Shown: in pieces, positions 9,301 through 17,565 of the stretch | Layout of the letters: each line of letters starts with the position of its first letter | Position numbering within the stretch: position 1 is the first letter of the stretch | DNA from: Chitinophaga pinensis DSM 2588 | GTDB taxonomy: Bacteria > Bacteroidota > Bacteroidia > Chitinophagales > Chitinophagaceae | Reading direction: 5' to 3' | DNA length: 64,000 nt | Assembly (NCBI RefSeq): GCF_000024005.1 | Contig: NC_013132.1 | Coordinates: forward strand, 7,930,001 to 7,994,000 | Position numbers and translations under genes: made by a program | Notes under the pieces: model-generated | The model's database searches: none | Seen by the model: the letters and a program-made list of their open reading frames with translations, nothing else | What the model was told of the DNA's origin: nothing

Positions 9301-10095
9301 CGTCCGACAGACGATGATAATGGTAAACAGGAAAAAGAAGCCATACAACGGATTCTTCTGCCGGGCCAGTGTAGTGGCAAAGAGATTAACAAATATCAGC
9401 ACACAGATACAACCGAGTACGCGCAGTATGACACTGAGCAGATTAGGCGGTCCCGTATCCAGTGTACGATCGTAATAGAGATAGAAAAGGATCAGGTTTT
9501 GCCCGTTCAATACCGGTATACCGGGCGGTTTCAGGTGAATGGTATATTCCATTCCCAGGGCCGGTTTATCAAAGAAATGATCGACAAGATAGTTGTTACT
9601 GAGGTTGTATTCCATCATAACGGGTATAGCCGCCATCAGGTAACGTTCGTGTCCGGCCTGTTGTGGCTGCACCTTTTTACAGATCACCTCATAGTAGCCG
9701 TTTTTCAGTTTGAGGAAACGGATACCCGGTTGCAGGGGCGCCTGCCATTCATCCGGTAATACGAGGTTGGTGCTCCAGTATACCAGCCAGCGGCTGGCCG
9801 TGCTGCTATCATATGCAAAGACATAGAAGCTTTGTTTGGAGAGCAGTTTTTCCTCTTTCTCGTCATGATCCCGCGCGAAAATATGTTCTATCAGCGTGCT
9901 ATCTGTTGACAGTTCCTGAAAGGCGTCTTCCCTTTCCCTGATACTTTTCTCCAGACTGCGTTTTACCCCCTGCGGAGAGGAATAGTAAGACCAGTAATTG
10001 CTGAAAAGGAAAGAAAAAGTGAATAACCAGGCAGCGATGATCAGGAGATAGCCATGGCGGATGAAAAAAATCCTTATTTCTTTGATATCCAGCAA
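6328..10095 (-). CDS. Large membrane sensor histidine kinase, NtrY-like
   Basis: This 1255-residue inner-membrane kinase has an N-terminal hydrophobic helix (about 12-32) and an extracytoplasmic loop. A block of six or more membrane helices (about 215-470) follows, then a second extracytoplasmic domain, further helices near 720-740, 775-795 and 945-970, and a HAMP segment. The kinase core has acceptor His1045 in QVAHEIKNPLTPM, N box Asn1160 in NLLQNAVQAL, DNGEGIP, and GTGLGLAM. The AWREMARQVAHEIKNPLTP motif is typical of NtrY-type kinases. The unusually large N-terminal part resembles fused membrane sensor modules; its signal is unknown. Its start lies 5 bases after the mazG stop, so it is co-transcribed with mazG. 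No response regulator is nearby. Confidence 0.88.
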   Translation of the reverse strand: MLDIKEIRIFFIRHGYLLIIAAWLFTFSFLFSNYWSYYSSPQGVKRSLEKSIREREDAFQELSTDSTLIEHIFARDHDEKEEKLLSKQSFYVFAYDSSTASRWLVYWSTNLVLPDEWQAPLQPGIRFLKLKNGYYEVICKKVQPQQAGHERYLMAAIPVMMEYNLSNNYLVDHFFDKPALGMEYTIHLKPPGIPVLNGQNLILFYLYYDRTLDTGPPNLLSVILRVLGCICVLIFVNLFATTLARQKNPLYGFFFLFTIIIVCRTLSYLYPFPFNLRSLNIFTPLIYAKDEVFRSLGDLLLNVLLGFWLLLFFREHVKTIKAPRVTNRGQQRVVIILASFIMYLVGEFLSQLIQSLVIDSRISFDVANPFSLNEYSIIGFIILGFISFSFLFFSQIINYLLNELTNFRHRTKYLFLGIVGIVWLAFRVQNPDIYYSVAMVIWLIIYVVLLDVLSYRFENSLATVPFLFWLFLLTITTSAVLVYYNDKKEVSLRERMAVELSKQKDPYVEMLLTDVTRQMEEDELLQTFFQQSSAGRSTQRGIMDELKQKYFKGYLARFNVSFYPFNEYFEPLYGGDTSSFPTLSRRMLMGSELIGNELYYNERSYNDYSYIGRKDFYRNNAPAGYLIYELTPAVVNTQRLYPELLVDGDIYDPEKESSTAYSYAIYDQGELVSNNNDYAFPVKLYASDIPKDEITLDYHKGFSRLIYKASKDKVVIVVKESRSFVEFITLFAWMFCLFLLIIAIYRVLDLMVKARMRIGNLKTLINISIRKKVHGTIIFIVVFAFIILGLTTILFFIDRSERENKERLSRTINEVSRDVEKVFENQRMFDDLEDLYDPIFQAGLTAEMAEIADERALDINIYDRDGNLQVTTQPLITEKGLLSRKINPDAFLQLYREPKIQWIQKEKIGGMKYLSGYKPLRSSTGEIFAYLNVPYFATQTELNQQISNFLVALINFNAFIFLIAGLLALLITNSITKSFSLVTEKLRHVNLGQQNDEIEWEKDDEIGALVKEYNKMVRKLEVSAARLAKSEREGAWREMARQVAHEIKNPLTPMKLSIQYLQRAIDNDAPNVKQLSKNVAHTLVEQIEHLANIASDFSAFSRIDEANSEVLLLNEVLHSLRDLYQIHDNFSMHFPPPGKAFYVFADKTQMNRLFTNLLQNAVQALPEGREGNVTIAMTEQEEGWVVVSVEDNGEGIPPEIQPKIFVPNFTTKNSGTGLGLAMCKNIVEQARGEIWFETQLTVGTTFYVRLPLEKV

Positions 10096-10100
10096 GTTCT

Positions 10101-10868
10101 TTATTTTTCTGATTTTTTCACTTCGTTCCAGAGTGCATCCATCTCTGTGAGGGACATTTCATCGAGGGCTTTGCCCTGCGCTGTCGCCATCTGTTCCATC
10201 TGCTGAAAACGGCGGATGAATTTCTTGTTCGTGCGTTCCAGGGCGTTCTCTGCATCGACTTTCAGGAAACGGGAATAATTGACCAGGGAGAACATCACAT
10301 CCCCGAATTCGTCCTCCATCCTGTCCGGCTGCCCCAGCTGTACAACCTCGTGGAGCTCGTCCATTTCCTCTTTCAGTTTATCCCATACCTGTTCGGCGTC
10401 GTCCCACTCAAATCCAACCTTCTGGGCTTTAGACTGTAGACGCATGGCTTTTACCAGGGCCGGCAGGGATACGGGTACGCCACTGAGCACGGAAGTCTTG
10501 CCTTCTTTCAGTTTCAGCTTTTCCCAGTTCTGTTTCACCTCTTCTTCCGTTTCCACTTTCACATCTCCATAGATGTGCGGGTGACGGTAAATGAGCTTTT
10601 CGCAGATGCCGTTGATGACATCATCCATGGTAAATTGTTGTTGCTCCTTACCGATTTTGGCATAGAAAACGATGTGCAGCAGCAGGTCGCCCAGTTCTTC
10701 CTTGATGGATTTCCAATCCTGGTCAGTGATTGCGTCTGTGAGTTCGTACAATTCTTCGATAGTCTGCTGACGGAGCGTCTGAATGGTCTGCTTCCTGTCC
10801 CAGGGGCATTTTTCACGCAGATCATCCATGATTTCCAGCAGGCGGTTAAAGGCCGAATTATTTTCCAT
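10101..10868 (-). CDS. mazG: Nucleoside triphosphate pyrophosphohydrolase MazG
   Basis: MazG hydrolyses NTPs and dNTPs to NMP and PPi and is a house-cleaning enzyme. The 255-residue protein has two MazG repeats. The first has CPWDRKQTIQTLRQQTIEE and the acidic metal-binding EELYELTDAI plus EELGDLLLH; the second has EEMDELHEVV and EDEFGDVMFSLVNYSRF. Length and architecture match E. coli MazG. It leads a probable two-gene operon with the NtrY-like kinase, with 5 bases between them. Confidence 0.95.
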   Translation of the reverse strand: MENNSAFNRLLEIMDDLREKCPWDRKQTIQTLRQQTIEELYELTDAITDQDWKSIKEELGDLLLHIVFYAKIGKEQQQFTMDDVINGICEKLIYRHPHIYGDVKVETEEEVKQNWEKLKLKEGKTSVLSGVPVSLPALVKAMRLQSKAQKVGFEWDDAEQVWDKLKEEMDELHEVVQLGQPDRMEDEFGDVMFSLVNYSRFLKVDAENALERTNKKFIRRFQQMEQMATAQGKALDEMSLTEMDALWNEVKKSEK

Positions 10869-10932
10869 CTGTCAAATATAAAGAATTCCCGCAGGGGGAC
10901 GTCTGTATGGGATTTATGTTAATTTCTTTTTG

Positions 10933-10962
10933 TTGAGAGATAGGGCATTTTAGTTACATTTG
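10933..10962 (+). promoter_or_regulatory. Bacteroidota-type promoter for tex
   Basis: TTG at 10933-10935 is followed after exactly 19 bases by TACATTTG at 10955-10962, a match to the Bacteroidota -33/-7 consensus, 42 bases before the tex start. Confidence 0.75.
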
Positions 10963-11004
10963 CCGCCGGTTTTGGTTAACCGGAAAACGATTAATTTTTA
11001 GTTC

Positions 11005-13287
11005 ATGAATAGCAAACACATTGCGCTAATTTCAGCGGAGCTGAACATCTCAGCGCGACAAGCGGAGAACACCATGAATTTGCTGGCGGAAGGGTCGACC
11101 GTTCCGTTCATCAGCCGCTACCGTAAAGAAGTAACCGGTAGTCTGGATGAGGTACAGATCGGAAAGATCGAGGACCTGCAAAAACGCTACAAGGAAGTGG
11201 ATGAACGCCGCGCTTTCATTATCAAAACCATTACAGATCAGGAGAAAATGACACCTGAGCTGCTTGGCAAAATTGAAGGCACCTGGGCACTCACCGAACT
11301 GGAAGATATTTATCTGCCTTATAAACCGAAACGTAAGACCAGAGGTACACAGGCAATTGAGAAAGGTCTGGAACCACTGGCTAAACTGCTGTTCGAACAG
11401 CAGGAAGCTGCGCCGCTGACCGCTGCGGAAGGATTCCTGAACGAACAGGTAGCTTCTACCGACGAGGCACTGAAAGGCGCCCGTGATATCATGGCAGAGT
11501 GGATCAATGAAAATGCCGAGGTACGTGACAAACTGCGTAAGCTCTTCACCCATACTTCCGTGCTGACATCCAAAGTAATAGAAGGAAAAGAAGAAGAAGG
11601 CGCCAAATACAAAGACTATTTCGATTTCAGCGAAGAGATCCACGCGATCCCTTCTCACAGAGCCCTGGCGATCCTCCGTGGAGAATCTGAAGGCTTCCTG
11701 TATGCAACGATCAATCCGGCAGAAGAAGATGCATCTGAGATCATCAACAAACAATTTGTAACCGGCAATAACGAAAGCAGCAAACAGGTAGAAAAAGCAG
11801 CCGCTGATGCTTACAAACGCCTGTTGCGCCCATCCCTGGAAAACGAATTCCGTGCGCTGACCAAAGAGAAATCTGATGCAGAGGCCATCGAGGTATTCGC
11901 AGAAAACCTCCGTCAGTTACTGCTGGCGGCACCCCTGGGACCTAAGGCAGTAATTGCGATTGATCCGGGTTACAGAACTGGTTGTAAAGTGGTAGCACTG
12001 GATAACCAGGGTAACATGCTGGACAATGACGTTATTTATCCACTGGAAAAGAACTATAAAAGAGATGATGCTGAAGCCCTGCTGAAAAAATGGGTTGACA
12101 AATATGACACTGCCGCTATTGCCGTGGGTAATGGTACTGCAGGTCGTGAAACGGAGGAGTTCGTAAAGAAACTTGACTTTGGTAAAAAAGTGAACGTATT
12201 CATGGTAAACGAGAGCGGTGCTTCCGTTTATTCTGCTTCTGAAGTGGCAAGGGAAGAATTTCCTGACTTTGATGTAACCGTTCGTGGTGCCGTATCTATC
12301 GGCCGCAGACTGATCGATCCGCTGGCTGAACTGGTGAAAATCGATCCGAAAGCGATCGGTGTAGGTCAGTACCAGCACGATGTGAACCAATCCAGCCTGA
12401 AACAGAGCCTGGACAGAGTGGTTATAAGCTGCGTGAATAATGTAGGCGTAAACCTGAATACAGCGTCAAAACACCTGCTGGCGTATGTATCCGGTCTGGG
12501 ACCTTCCCTGGCGGAAAACATCGTGAAATACCGCAAAGAAAACGGTGCATTCAAAAACCGTACGCAGCTGAAGAAAGTAACCCGCCTGGGTGATAAAGCA
12601 TTCGAACAATGTGCGGGCTTCTTACGTATCGAAAATGGTGATAACCCGCTGGATAACTCCGCAGTACACCCTGAGCGTTATTCCCTGATCGAAAACATGG
12701 CTGCCAAACAGTCCTGTACTGTTCAGGACCTGATGGCGAAAGAGGAACTGCGTAAGAAAATTAATGCGAAAGAATATGTAAGCGAAGAAGTTGGTCTGCT
12801 GACCCTGGAAGATATCCTGAAAGAGCTGGACAAACCAAGCCGTGACCCTCGTGACGAGATCGCTATCTTTGAATATGCCGAAGGTATTCACAAAATGGAA
12901 GACCTGAAAGTAGGTATGACACTGCCAGGCGTAGTGACCAACATTACCAACTTCGGTGCATTTGTGGATATCGGGGTAAAACAGGACGGTCTGGTACACA
13001 TATCTCACCTGAGCAACCGCTTTATCAGCAACCCTAACGAAGCGGTAAAACTGAACCAGAAAGTAACAGTTACTGTACTGGAGGTGGATCCTTCCCGTAA
13101 GCGTATTTCTCTGTCTATGAAAGACAATGAAGCGCCACAGGCAGGCAGCGGACAGCGCAGAGAAAGAAGAGAAGGTGGTAACAACAACAACAGCAACAGT
13201 AGTAACAGGAATGCCAAACAGGGTGCACCAGCGCCGCTGAATGATTTCCAGGCGAAACTGGCTGAGCTGAAGAAGAAGTTCAACTAA
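11005..13287 (+). CDS. tex: Tex family RNA-binding transcription accessory protein
   Basis: This 760-residue protein has Tex order. An N-terminal helical domain (about 1-190) includes VPFISRYRKEVTGSLDE. A YqgF/RNase H-like domain (about 315-450) follows with AIDPGYRTGCK and RRLIDPLAELVKIDPKAIGVGQYQHD. A helix-hairpin-helix part (about 480-560) has NTASKHLLAYVSGLGPSLA. An S1 domain (about 640-715) has GMTLPGVVTNITNFGAFVD. The tail is Asn/Gly/Arg-rich. Tex binds nucleic acid and is tied to transcription and RNA decay in other bacteria; its exact role here is unknown. It is single-gene, with a promoter at 10933 and a terminator at 13307. Confidence 0.95.
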   Translation: MNSKHIALISAELNISARQAENTMNLLAEGSTVPFISRYRKEVTGSLDEVQIGKIEDLQKRYKEVDERRAFIIKTITDQEKMTPELLGKIEGTWALTELEDIYLPYKPKRKTRGTQAIEKGLEPLAKLLFEQQEAAPLTAAEGFLNEQVASTDEALKGARDIMAEWINENAEVRDKLRKLFTHTSVLTSKVIEGKEEEGAKYKDYFDFSEEIHAIPSHRALAILRGESEGFLYATINPAEEDASEIINKQFVTGNNESSKQVEKAAADAYKRLLRPSLENEFRALTKEKSDAEAIEVFAENLRQLLLAAPLGPKAVIAIDPGYRTGCKVVALDNQGNMLDNDVIYPLEKNYKRDDAEALLKKWVDKYDTAAIAVGNGTAGRETEEFVKKLDFGKKVNVFMVNESGASVYSASEVAREEFPDFDVTVRGAVSIGRRLIDPLAELVKIDPKAIGVGQYQHDVNQSSLKQSLDRVVISCVNNVGVNLNTASKHLLAYVSGLGPSLAENIVKYRKENGAFKNRTQLKKVTRLGDKAFEQCAGFLRIENGDNPLDNSAVHPERYSLIENMAAKQSCTVQDLMAKEELRKKINAKEYVSEEVGLLTLEDILKELDKPSRDPRDEIAIFEYAEGIHKMEDLKVGMTLPGVVTNITNFGAFVDIGVKQDGLVHISHLSNRFISNPNEAVKLNQKVTVTVLEVDPSRKRISLSMKDNEAPQAGSGQRRERREGGNNNNSNSSNRNAKQGAPAPLNDFQAKLAELKKKFN

Positions 13288-13306
13288 ACATTTGAAGCAA
13301 TAATAT

Positions 13307-13343
13307 AAAAAAAGCTGTTCGCCGAAGGCGCAACAGCTTTTTT
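13307..13343 (+). terminator. Rho-independent terminator after tex
   Basis: An A-rich GCTGTTCGCC arm pairs with GGCGCAACAGC, with one or two bulged bases, and is followed by a T run. The A and T runs make it potentially bidirectional with the opposing lipoprotein gene. Confidence 0.8.
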
Positions 13344-13372
13344 TATACCGGTAAGGCAGATATGATCCTGTA

Positions 13373-13903
13373 TCAGTTCATGGAAGGAAATTTCATTTTC
13401 CAGCGTCTCAGCTTTTCCGGGAAAGCAGAATCGCTTCTTTCGCTGAATAGTTTCACGACACCATTGACGGCAATACCGATGTAGACAACGTCCCGGCGCA
13501 TATCAACCGCCAGTGCCGCTTCATCTGCTCCACAATAGTGGCGGCGGCATCCCTGGTTATACAATACTTCATTTTCCAGTTCGACCGGTGGTGTCACATC
13601 AAAGCGTTCTGCAAAAAGAGGGTCCTGTTTTTCTTTTTCCAGTAGTGCCTTAATACGGGACTTCAGCGGCTCTTTCTGCAACATGCCTGTCTCAGCAATA
13701 TATTTCCCTTCAAACGCTTCAAATGATTGCCATGACGCGACCTGAGTGGGTTCAATAGTGTCTGCGATGGTCATCATGGTGTCTGTGGTGGGCGGAGGCG
13801 CAGCTCCTGTTTGCTGGCTGTCTTTATTAGCAGCCGGTTCTTTGCATCCTAGAATACAGGCAGCTACAACATATACTGCTGCCAGATGTTTGTTCATGGT
13901 CAT
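13373..13903 (-). CDS. Putative lipoprotein of unknown function
   Basis: This 176-residue protein starts with a lipoprotein signal peptide; the lipobox ILGC places the lipidated Cys near residue 20, followed by a Pro/Thr-rich linker. The folded part has the charged stretch EKEKQDPLFAERFDV and two Cys around GCRRHYCGADEAALAVD, then a C-terminal VVYIGIAVNGVVKLFSE strand region. I do not recognise a family. It probably sits on the periplasmic or outer face of a membrane. It converges with tex, and the promoter side is free. Confidence 0.7.
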   Translation of the reverse strand: MTMNKHLAAVYVVAACILGCKEPAANKDSQQTGAAPPPTTDTMMTIADTIEPTQVASWQSFEAFEGKYIAETGMLQKEPLKSRIKALLEKEKQDPLFAERFDVTPPVELENEVLYNQGCRRHYCGADEAALAVDMRRDVVYIGIAVNGVVKLFSERSDSAFPEKLRRWKMKFPSMN

Positions 13904-13977
13904 GGTCTCAATTACGAATTGCTACTGCGCATTACAATGAAACTGCCTGAGCATGATTCGGCTCGTAATACGCAGCT

Positions 13978-14757
13978 TTATTTTCCTTTAAAAACAGGTG
14001 ATCTCTTATCAACAAAAGCCTGCATGCCTTCTTTCTGATCTTCAGAGGCAAACAGCAGATAAAAGTTTTTACGTTCAAAATGTAGTCCTTCTTCGAGGGA
14101 GCTATCAAATGCTTTCAGTACAGATTCTTTAGCCATCTTTACTGCCAACGGACTAAGCGCAGCTACTTCAGTCGCCAGCCGGATGGCTTCCTGCAGGAAA
14201 AGTTCCACCGGTATTACCCGGTTGATAAGACCTGCACGTGCAGCTTCTTGTGCAGTGATAAAGCGACCTGTCAATACCATTTCCATGGCCAGGGCTTTAC
14301 CTACGGCGCGGGTCAGGCGTTGTGTACCACCTGCGCCAGGCATGACGCCAATTTTTATTTCCGGCTGTCCGAACCGCGCTGTTTCACTGGCTACTATCAT
14401 ATCGCATAGCATCACCAGCTCACATCCCCCTCCCAGCGCGAAGCCGCTTACTGCCGCAATCAACGGCTTTTTAGTTTTTTTTATTGTGTCCCAGGTGCTG
14501 AACTGGTCAATGTTATACATGTCCATGGCAGTTTTCCCCGCCATCTGTTTGATATCCGCGCCTGCAGCGAATGCTTTTTCATTACCGCTGATGACGATTG
14601 CACGAACATTGTCATCCGCATCCAACATTTTTAATGCATCCCTGAGCTCAATCATCAGTTCAAGGTTCAGTGCATTGAGTTCTTTGGGGCGGTTTAACTG
14701 TATATGAGCCACATATGGGGCTACCTGCCGGTGTATGATTATAAATTGTGGTTGCAT
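13978..14757 (-). CDS. Enoyl-CoA hydratase/isomerase (crotonase) family protein
   Basis: This 259-residue crotonase-fold enzyme carries the oxyanion-hole motif AFAAGADIKQM (about 62-72) and SGFALGGGCELVMLCD (about 104-119). The catalytic acid region is GQPEIKIGVMPGAGGTQRLTRAVG, which holds the Glu pair typical of true hydratases. It probably hydrates an enoyl-CoA in fatty acid or phenylacetate-type degradation; the sequence resembles PaaF-like hydratases, but the substrate cannot be fixed. Its start lies 8 bases past the stop of the DUF3667 gene, so the two are likely co-transcribed, although their functions show no obvious link. Confidence 0.9.
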   Translation of the reverse strand: MQPQFIIIHRQVAPYVAHIQLNRPKELNALNLELMIELRDALKMLDADDNVRAIVISGNEKAFAAGADIKQMAGKTAMDMYNIDQFSTWDTIKKTKKPLIAAVSGFALGGGCELVMLCDMIVASETARFGQPEIKIGVMPGAGGTQRLTRAVGKALAMEMVLTGRFITAQEAARAGLINRVIPVELFLQEAIRLATEVAALSPLAVKMAKESVLKAFDSSLEEGLHFERKNFYLLFASEDQKEGMQAFVDKRSPVFKGK

Positions 14758-14765
14758 TCCCTAAT

Positions 14766-15761
14766 TTACGTATTTAATAGCGTGATAGTTGCCATAAATC
14801 CGATAAAAACGATCAGCAATGTCACCAGGTAGGTAAGCGTCAGCAGGAAGCCTTTCAGCACCGATTTCCCCCATGACTGACCATAGGTATTTTTCAACGC
14901 GATGATCAGATATGCAAATATAACCAACAGCCCTATACTTGTGACGGCCTCTGTATGAAACAGGCGGTCCAATGCAGCACAGAAAAGGTAAAAGATAAAA
15001 AAGAAAACATGGAGATGAATGGAGAAAATGGCGTGATCTGCATAGAACCATTTCTTTTTGTCGTACATCCATCGCAGATAGAGTGCAAAGAGTGGCAGCA
15101 GCACAAACATCATTTTAGGATAATTGTGATGGAAGATCTCCTCCTGTGCTTCTGCCGCATGTTTACTTTCTTCGTCACTATCCGTCACACCATTGGCAGC
15201 ACTAAAATAATATCTGGCCATTTTACGTTCTAAGAGACCGTCCCTGTACTCATCGGGTAATGTTGACTGAAAGGAGTCATATTTTTCCCTGGATTCGAAG
15301 GTATAGAGCCTTCTGAACCAGTTCTCTGTAGAGAGGTCGCCGGCTTTTAAGGAATCCGGCAGACTGGCAAAAGACTCCCTGGCTTTCTCCCGGTTGGCGT
15401 CCAGTTGCGCTTTGGTTTCCTGATCAATTTTCACCTTATCTTCTTTCGGCGTCAGCGCGAAATATAACAGGAAGAATAGAAATGAGGAAAAAATATACAG
15501 CTTGATGGGTTGTACAAATCTGACACGCTTACCGGCCGTATATTCTTTGGTAATATGTCCGGGGCGGGTGAATAAATACTTGAAAGTCAATGCGGTTTTG
15601 GAATCATAATGGACAATATCTGCCGCAAATTCCTTTACCAGGTGACCGAAAGTTTCGTGGGGTATAATGTTTTCCTGTCCGCAGTTCGTACAATACCTGC
15701 CGGGTACATCCGTCCCACAATTCAGACAGTTTGTTTCAATTCTGAGTGGCTGTGTTTTCAA
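14766..15761 (-). CDS. DUF3667 zinc-ribbon membrane protein
   Basis: The 331-residue protein opens with a zinc ribbon, CLNCGTDVPGRYCTNCGQ (about 14-31), then a region with HLVKEFAADIVHYDSKTALTFKYLFTRPGHI, the DUF3667 hallmark. A hydrophobic helix follows near 88-105, then a charged, soluble middle, and four more hydrophobic helices in the C-terminal third. It is an integral membrane protein with a cytosolic zinc ribbon, of unknown role, common in Bacteroidota. It is immediately upstream of the enoyl-CoA hydratase. Confidence 0.85.
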   Translation of the reverse strand: MKTQPLRIETNCLNCGTDVPGRYCTNCGQENIIPHETFGHLVKEFAADIVHYDSKTALTFKYLFTRPGHITKEYTAGKRVRFVQPIKLYIFSSFLFFLLYFALTPKEDKVKIDQETKAQLDANREKARESFASLPDSLKAGDLSTENWFRRLYTFESREKYDSFQSTLPDEYRDGLLERKMARYYFSAANGVTDSDEESKHAAEAQEEIFHHNYPKMMFVLLPLFALYLRWMYDKKKWFYADHAIFSIHLHVFFFIFYLFCAALDRLFHTEAVTSIGLLVIFAYLIIALKNTYGQSWGKSVLKGFLLTLTYLVTLLIVFIGFMATITLLNT

Positions 15762-15873
15762 AGCGGTTTGACTGGTTGATAGGTGGTTGATAGGTTATAG
15801 ATGGTAAATATAAAAATTATCTTTACAGAAATGAACTGTCGAATGTTCCTGAATCATTATTTTTGTATCTAAT

Positions 15874-16740
15874 ATGTACACGAGAAGAACCATTTTTTTG
15901 CTTGTTATGGCATTTTTTGGGTTAAACTTGTCTGTTTCCGCCCAATTTTATTACCAGGACATCGTTAATACTGCCCGTACCGAGGCAAATATGGCCCTGC
16001 TAAAGGAGAATAAGATAGTTGCCCAGGTTGTGCAAAGCTTTGACGAGGATCGCAACAGCGACAATGATTTCCGGTGTACGCGGGAGCTGTCACCTAACTT
16101 CCGCCAGATCCGCTCTGTAACAGTATCCCGGTCTACAGGATATTCAGCAATGACCTCTTATTTCAACACAAAAGGAAAGCTGACCAAAACAATTGATAGT
16201 ACCAGGAATATCATTACTACCGTGATCTACATGCGTAATACCAATGATACCAGCGGTAAGATCCAGGAAGTATACCTGACTTCCTACGAACCCAAGACCA
16301 AGTATAAATTCACGGAGACCCGTCGCTATCAATATGACCAACAGGGTCGTTTATCTCAAATGATTCATTTTCATGGAGATAGAATAGAGGATTCCACCAC
16401 TGTCAGCTTTACGCTGGACTCTCTCGGACAGGTATCCGAAGAGATTGAAAGTGGCAAAGGGTCCAAAGGCCGCCGTATTTACTACAAATACAATGACCAG
16501 GGACTGCTGAGCGACATCGTGCGTTACTCTCCCACCCGTAAAAAGATGCTGCCTGATTATATCTTCGATTATGACGCACAGAACCGTCTCGGGGCAATGA
16601 CCACGGTGAACGGAGAAACAGCCACCTATACCATCTGGAGATACTCCTATGATGAAAAGGGGTTGCCTACACAGGAAGAGTGTTACGGAAAGAAAAAAGA
16701 ACTATTAGGAACAGTCCGGTATAAGTACCGTAAATATTAA
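15874..16740 (+). CDS. Secreted protein with YD/RHS-like strand repeats
   Basis: The 288-residue protein has a signal peptide (MYTRRTIFLLVMAFFGLNLSVSAQ). The body carries repeated Tyr-rich units of the type YQYDQQGRLSQM, YKYNDQGLLSDI, FDYDAQNRLGAM and YSYDEKGLPTQE. These resemble single YD repeats found in many short Bacteroidota exported proteins. No toxin or enzyme domain is seen, and the function is unknown. It is monocistronic and ends at a strong hairpin. Confidence 0.75.
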   Translation: MYTRRTIFLLVMAFFGLNLSVSAQFYYQDIVNTARTEANMALLKENKIVAQVVQSFDEDRNSDNDFRCTRELSPNFRQIRSVTVSRSTGYSAMTSYFNTKGKLTKTIDSTRNIITTVIYMRNTNDTSGKIQEVYLTSYEPKTKYKFTETRRYQYDQQGRLSQMIHFHGDRIEDSTTVSFTLDSLGQVSEEIESGKGSKGRRIYYKYNDQGLLSDIVRYSPTRKKMLPDYIFDYDAQNRLGAMTTVNGETATYTIWRYSYDEKGLPTQEECYGKKKELLGTVRYKYRKY

Positions 16741-16781
16741 ATAAAACGGCCGCATCATGATACGATGCGGCCGTTTTATTT
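16741..16781. terminator. Bidirectional rho-independent terminator
   Basis: The arms ATAAAACGGCCGCATC and GATGCGGCCGTTTTAT are perfect over 16 bases. The right arm overlaps the last codons of the converging Fpg/Nei gene. Confidence 0.85.
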
Positions 16782-17516
16782 AGTATCGTAATATCGGATC
16801 TGACAATTGGTACAATAAAAAGTACGCCGTTTCGTGGTTCCTATATAAGCTTTCTGAAATGGAATATGACAGCGGGGACAGATCTTCTTTGTATGCGCCA
16901 GCCAGTGCTCTTTGAGCTTATATTCCTTCTTCCAGTGCAGGAAGTCAAAGCTATAATTCACCACCTCTTTCACCAGCTCACGTTTCTTTTTTAGCGGCAG
17001 ATCCCCGACTTTGGTCTCCGGGTGCACCCTGATACGGAAAAGAACTTCATTTTTGATGATATTACCGGAACCGGCAAAAATATCCTGGTTCAGCAAGGCG
17101 TCAGCCACCAGCATCTCAGGTACCTCTTTCAGTTTTGCCATGGCTTTTTTGGGGTCCCAGGCTTCATTCATGACGTCGCCGCTCCAGTCATAGACCTCAT
17201 CCAGCGATTCGTCTATGATCCTGACAGCACAGGTATAGAAATTCAGTTCCCCTTTCGCAAATTGGAGATGTAAGGTAGGATTACTGTTTTTTTTCTCATT
17301 GATCCGGTAGGTGCCGAACATCAGCAAATGGATCCTCACGGTAAATCCTTTAAAACAGATCAGGAAGTGTTTGCCCCAGCTTTTGAAGGCAATGATCTTT
17401 TTATTGCGGAGTCTTTCAAGGTCAATCTTTGCATATCCGGCCACATCAATGACCTCCTTTCCCCTGAAAGATAGCACCTCTTCTCTTAGTATAACAATGG
17501 ACGGACCTTCTGGCAT
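16776..17516 (-). CDS. Fpg/Nei family DNA glycosylase (endonuclease VIII-like)
   Basis: This 246-residue base-excision repair glycosylase/AP lyase has the N-terminal catalytic Pro2-Glu3 in MPEGPSIV and a mid-protein KSWGKHFLI segment with the beta-clamp Lys. The helix-2-turn-helix part is NQDIFAGSGNIIKNEVLFR, and the C-terminal zinc finger is CPRCHIPFQ...RRTFYCTNCQ. The MPEGPSI start favours the Nei-like rather than the MutM branch, which starts MPELPEVE. It should excise oxidised bases. Its 3' end overlaps the shared terminator hairpin. Confidence 0.9.
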   Translation of the reverse strand: MPEGPSIVILREEVLSFRGKEVIDVAGYAKIDLERLRNKKIIAFKSWGKHFLICFKGFTVRIHLLMFGTYRINEKKNSNPTLHLQFAKGELNFYTCAVRIIDESLDEVYDWSGDVMNEAWDPKKAMAKLKEVPEMLVADALLNQDIFAGSGNIIKNEVLFRIRVHPETKVGDLPLKKKRELVKEVVNYSFDFLHWKKEYKLKEHWLAHTKKICPRCHIPFQKAYIGTTKRRTFYCTNCQIRYYDTK

Positions 17517-17565
17517 ATGATACTATTATACAGGAACTGTATACAAGATCTGCGCCAGCGGATCA

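Noticed and set aside
14761..15072. 103-residue minus-strand frame overlapping the DUF3667 gene
   Set aside because: It is a shadow of the DUF3667 gene in another frame. The DUF3667 frame has family motifs and membrane helices.
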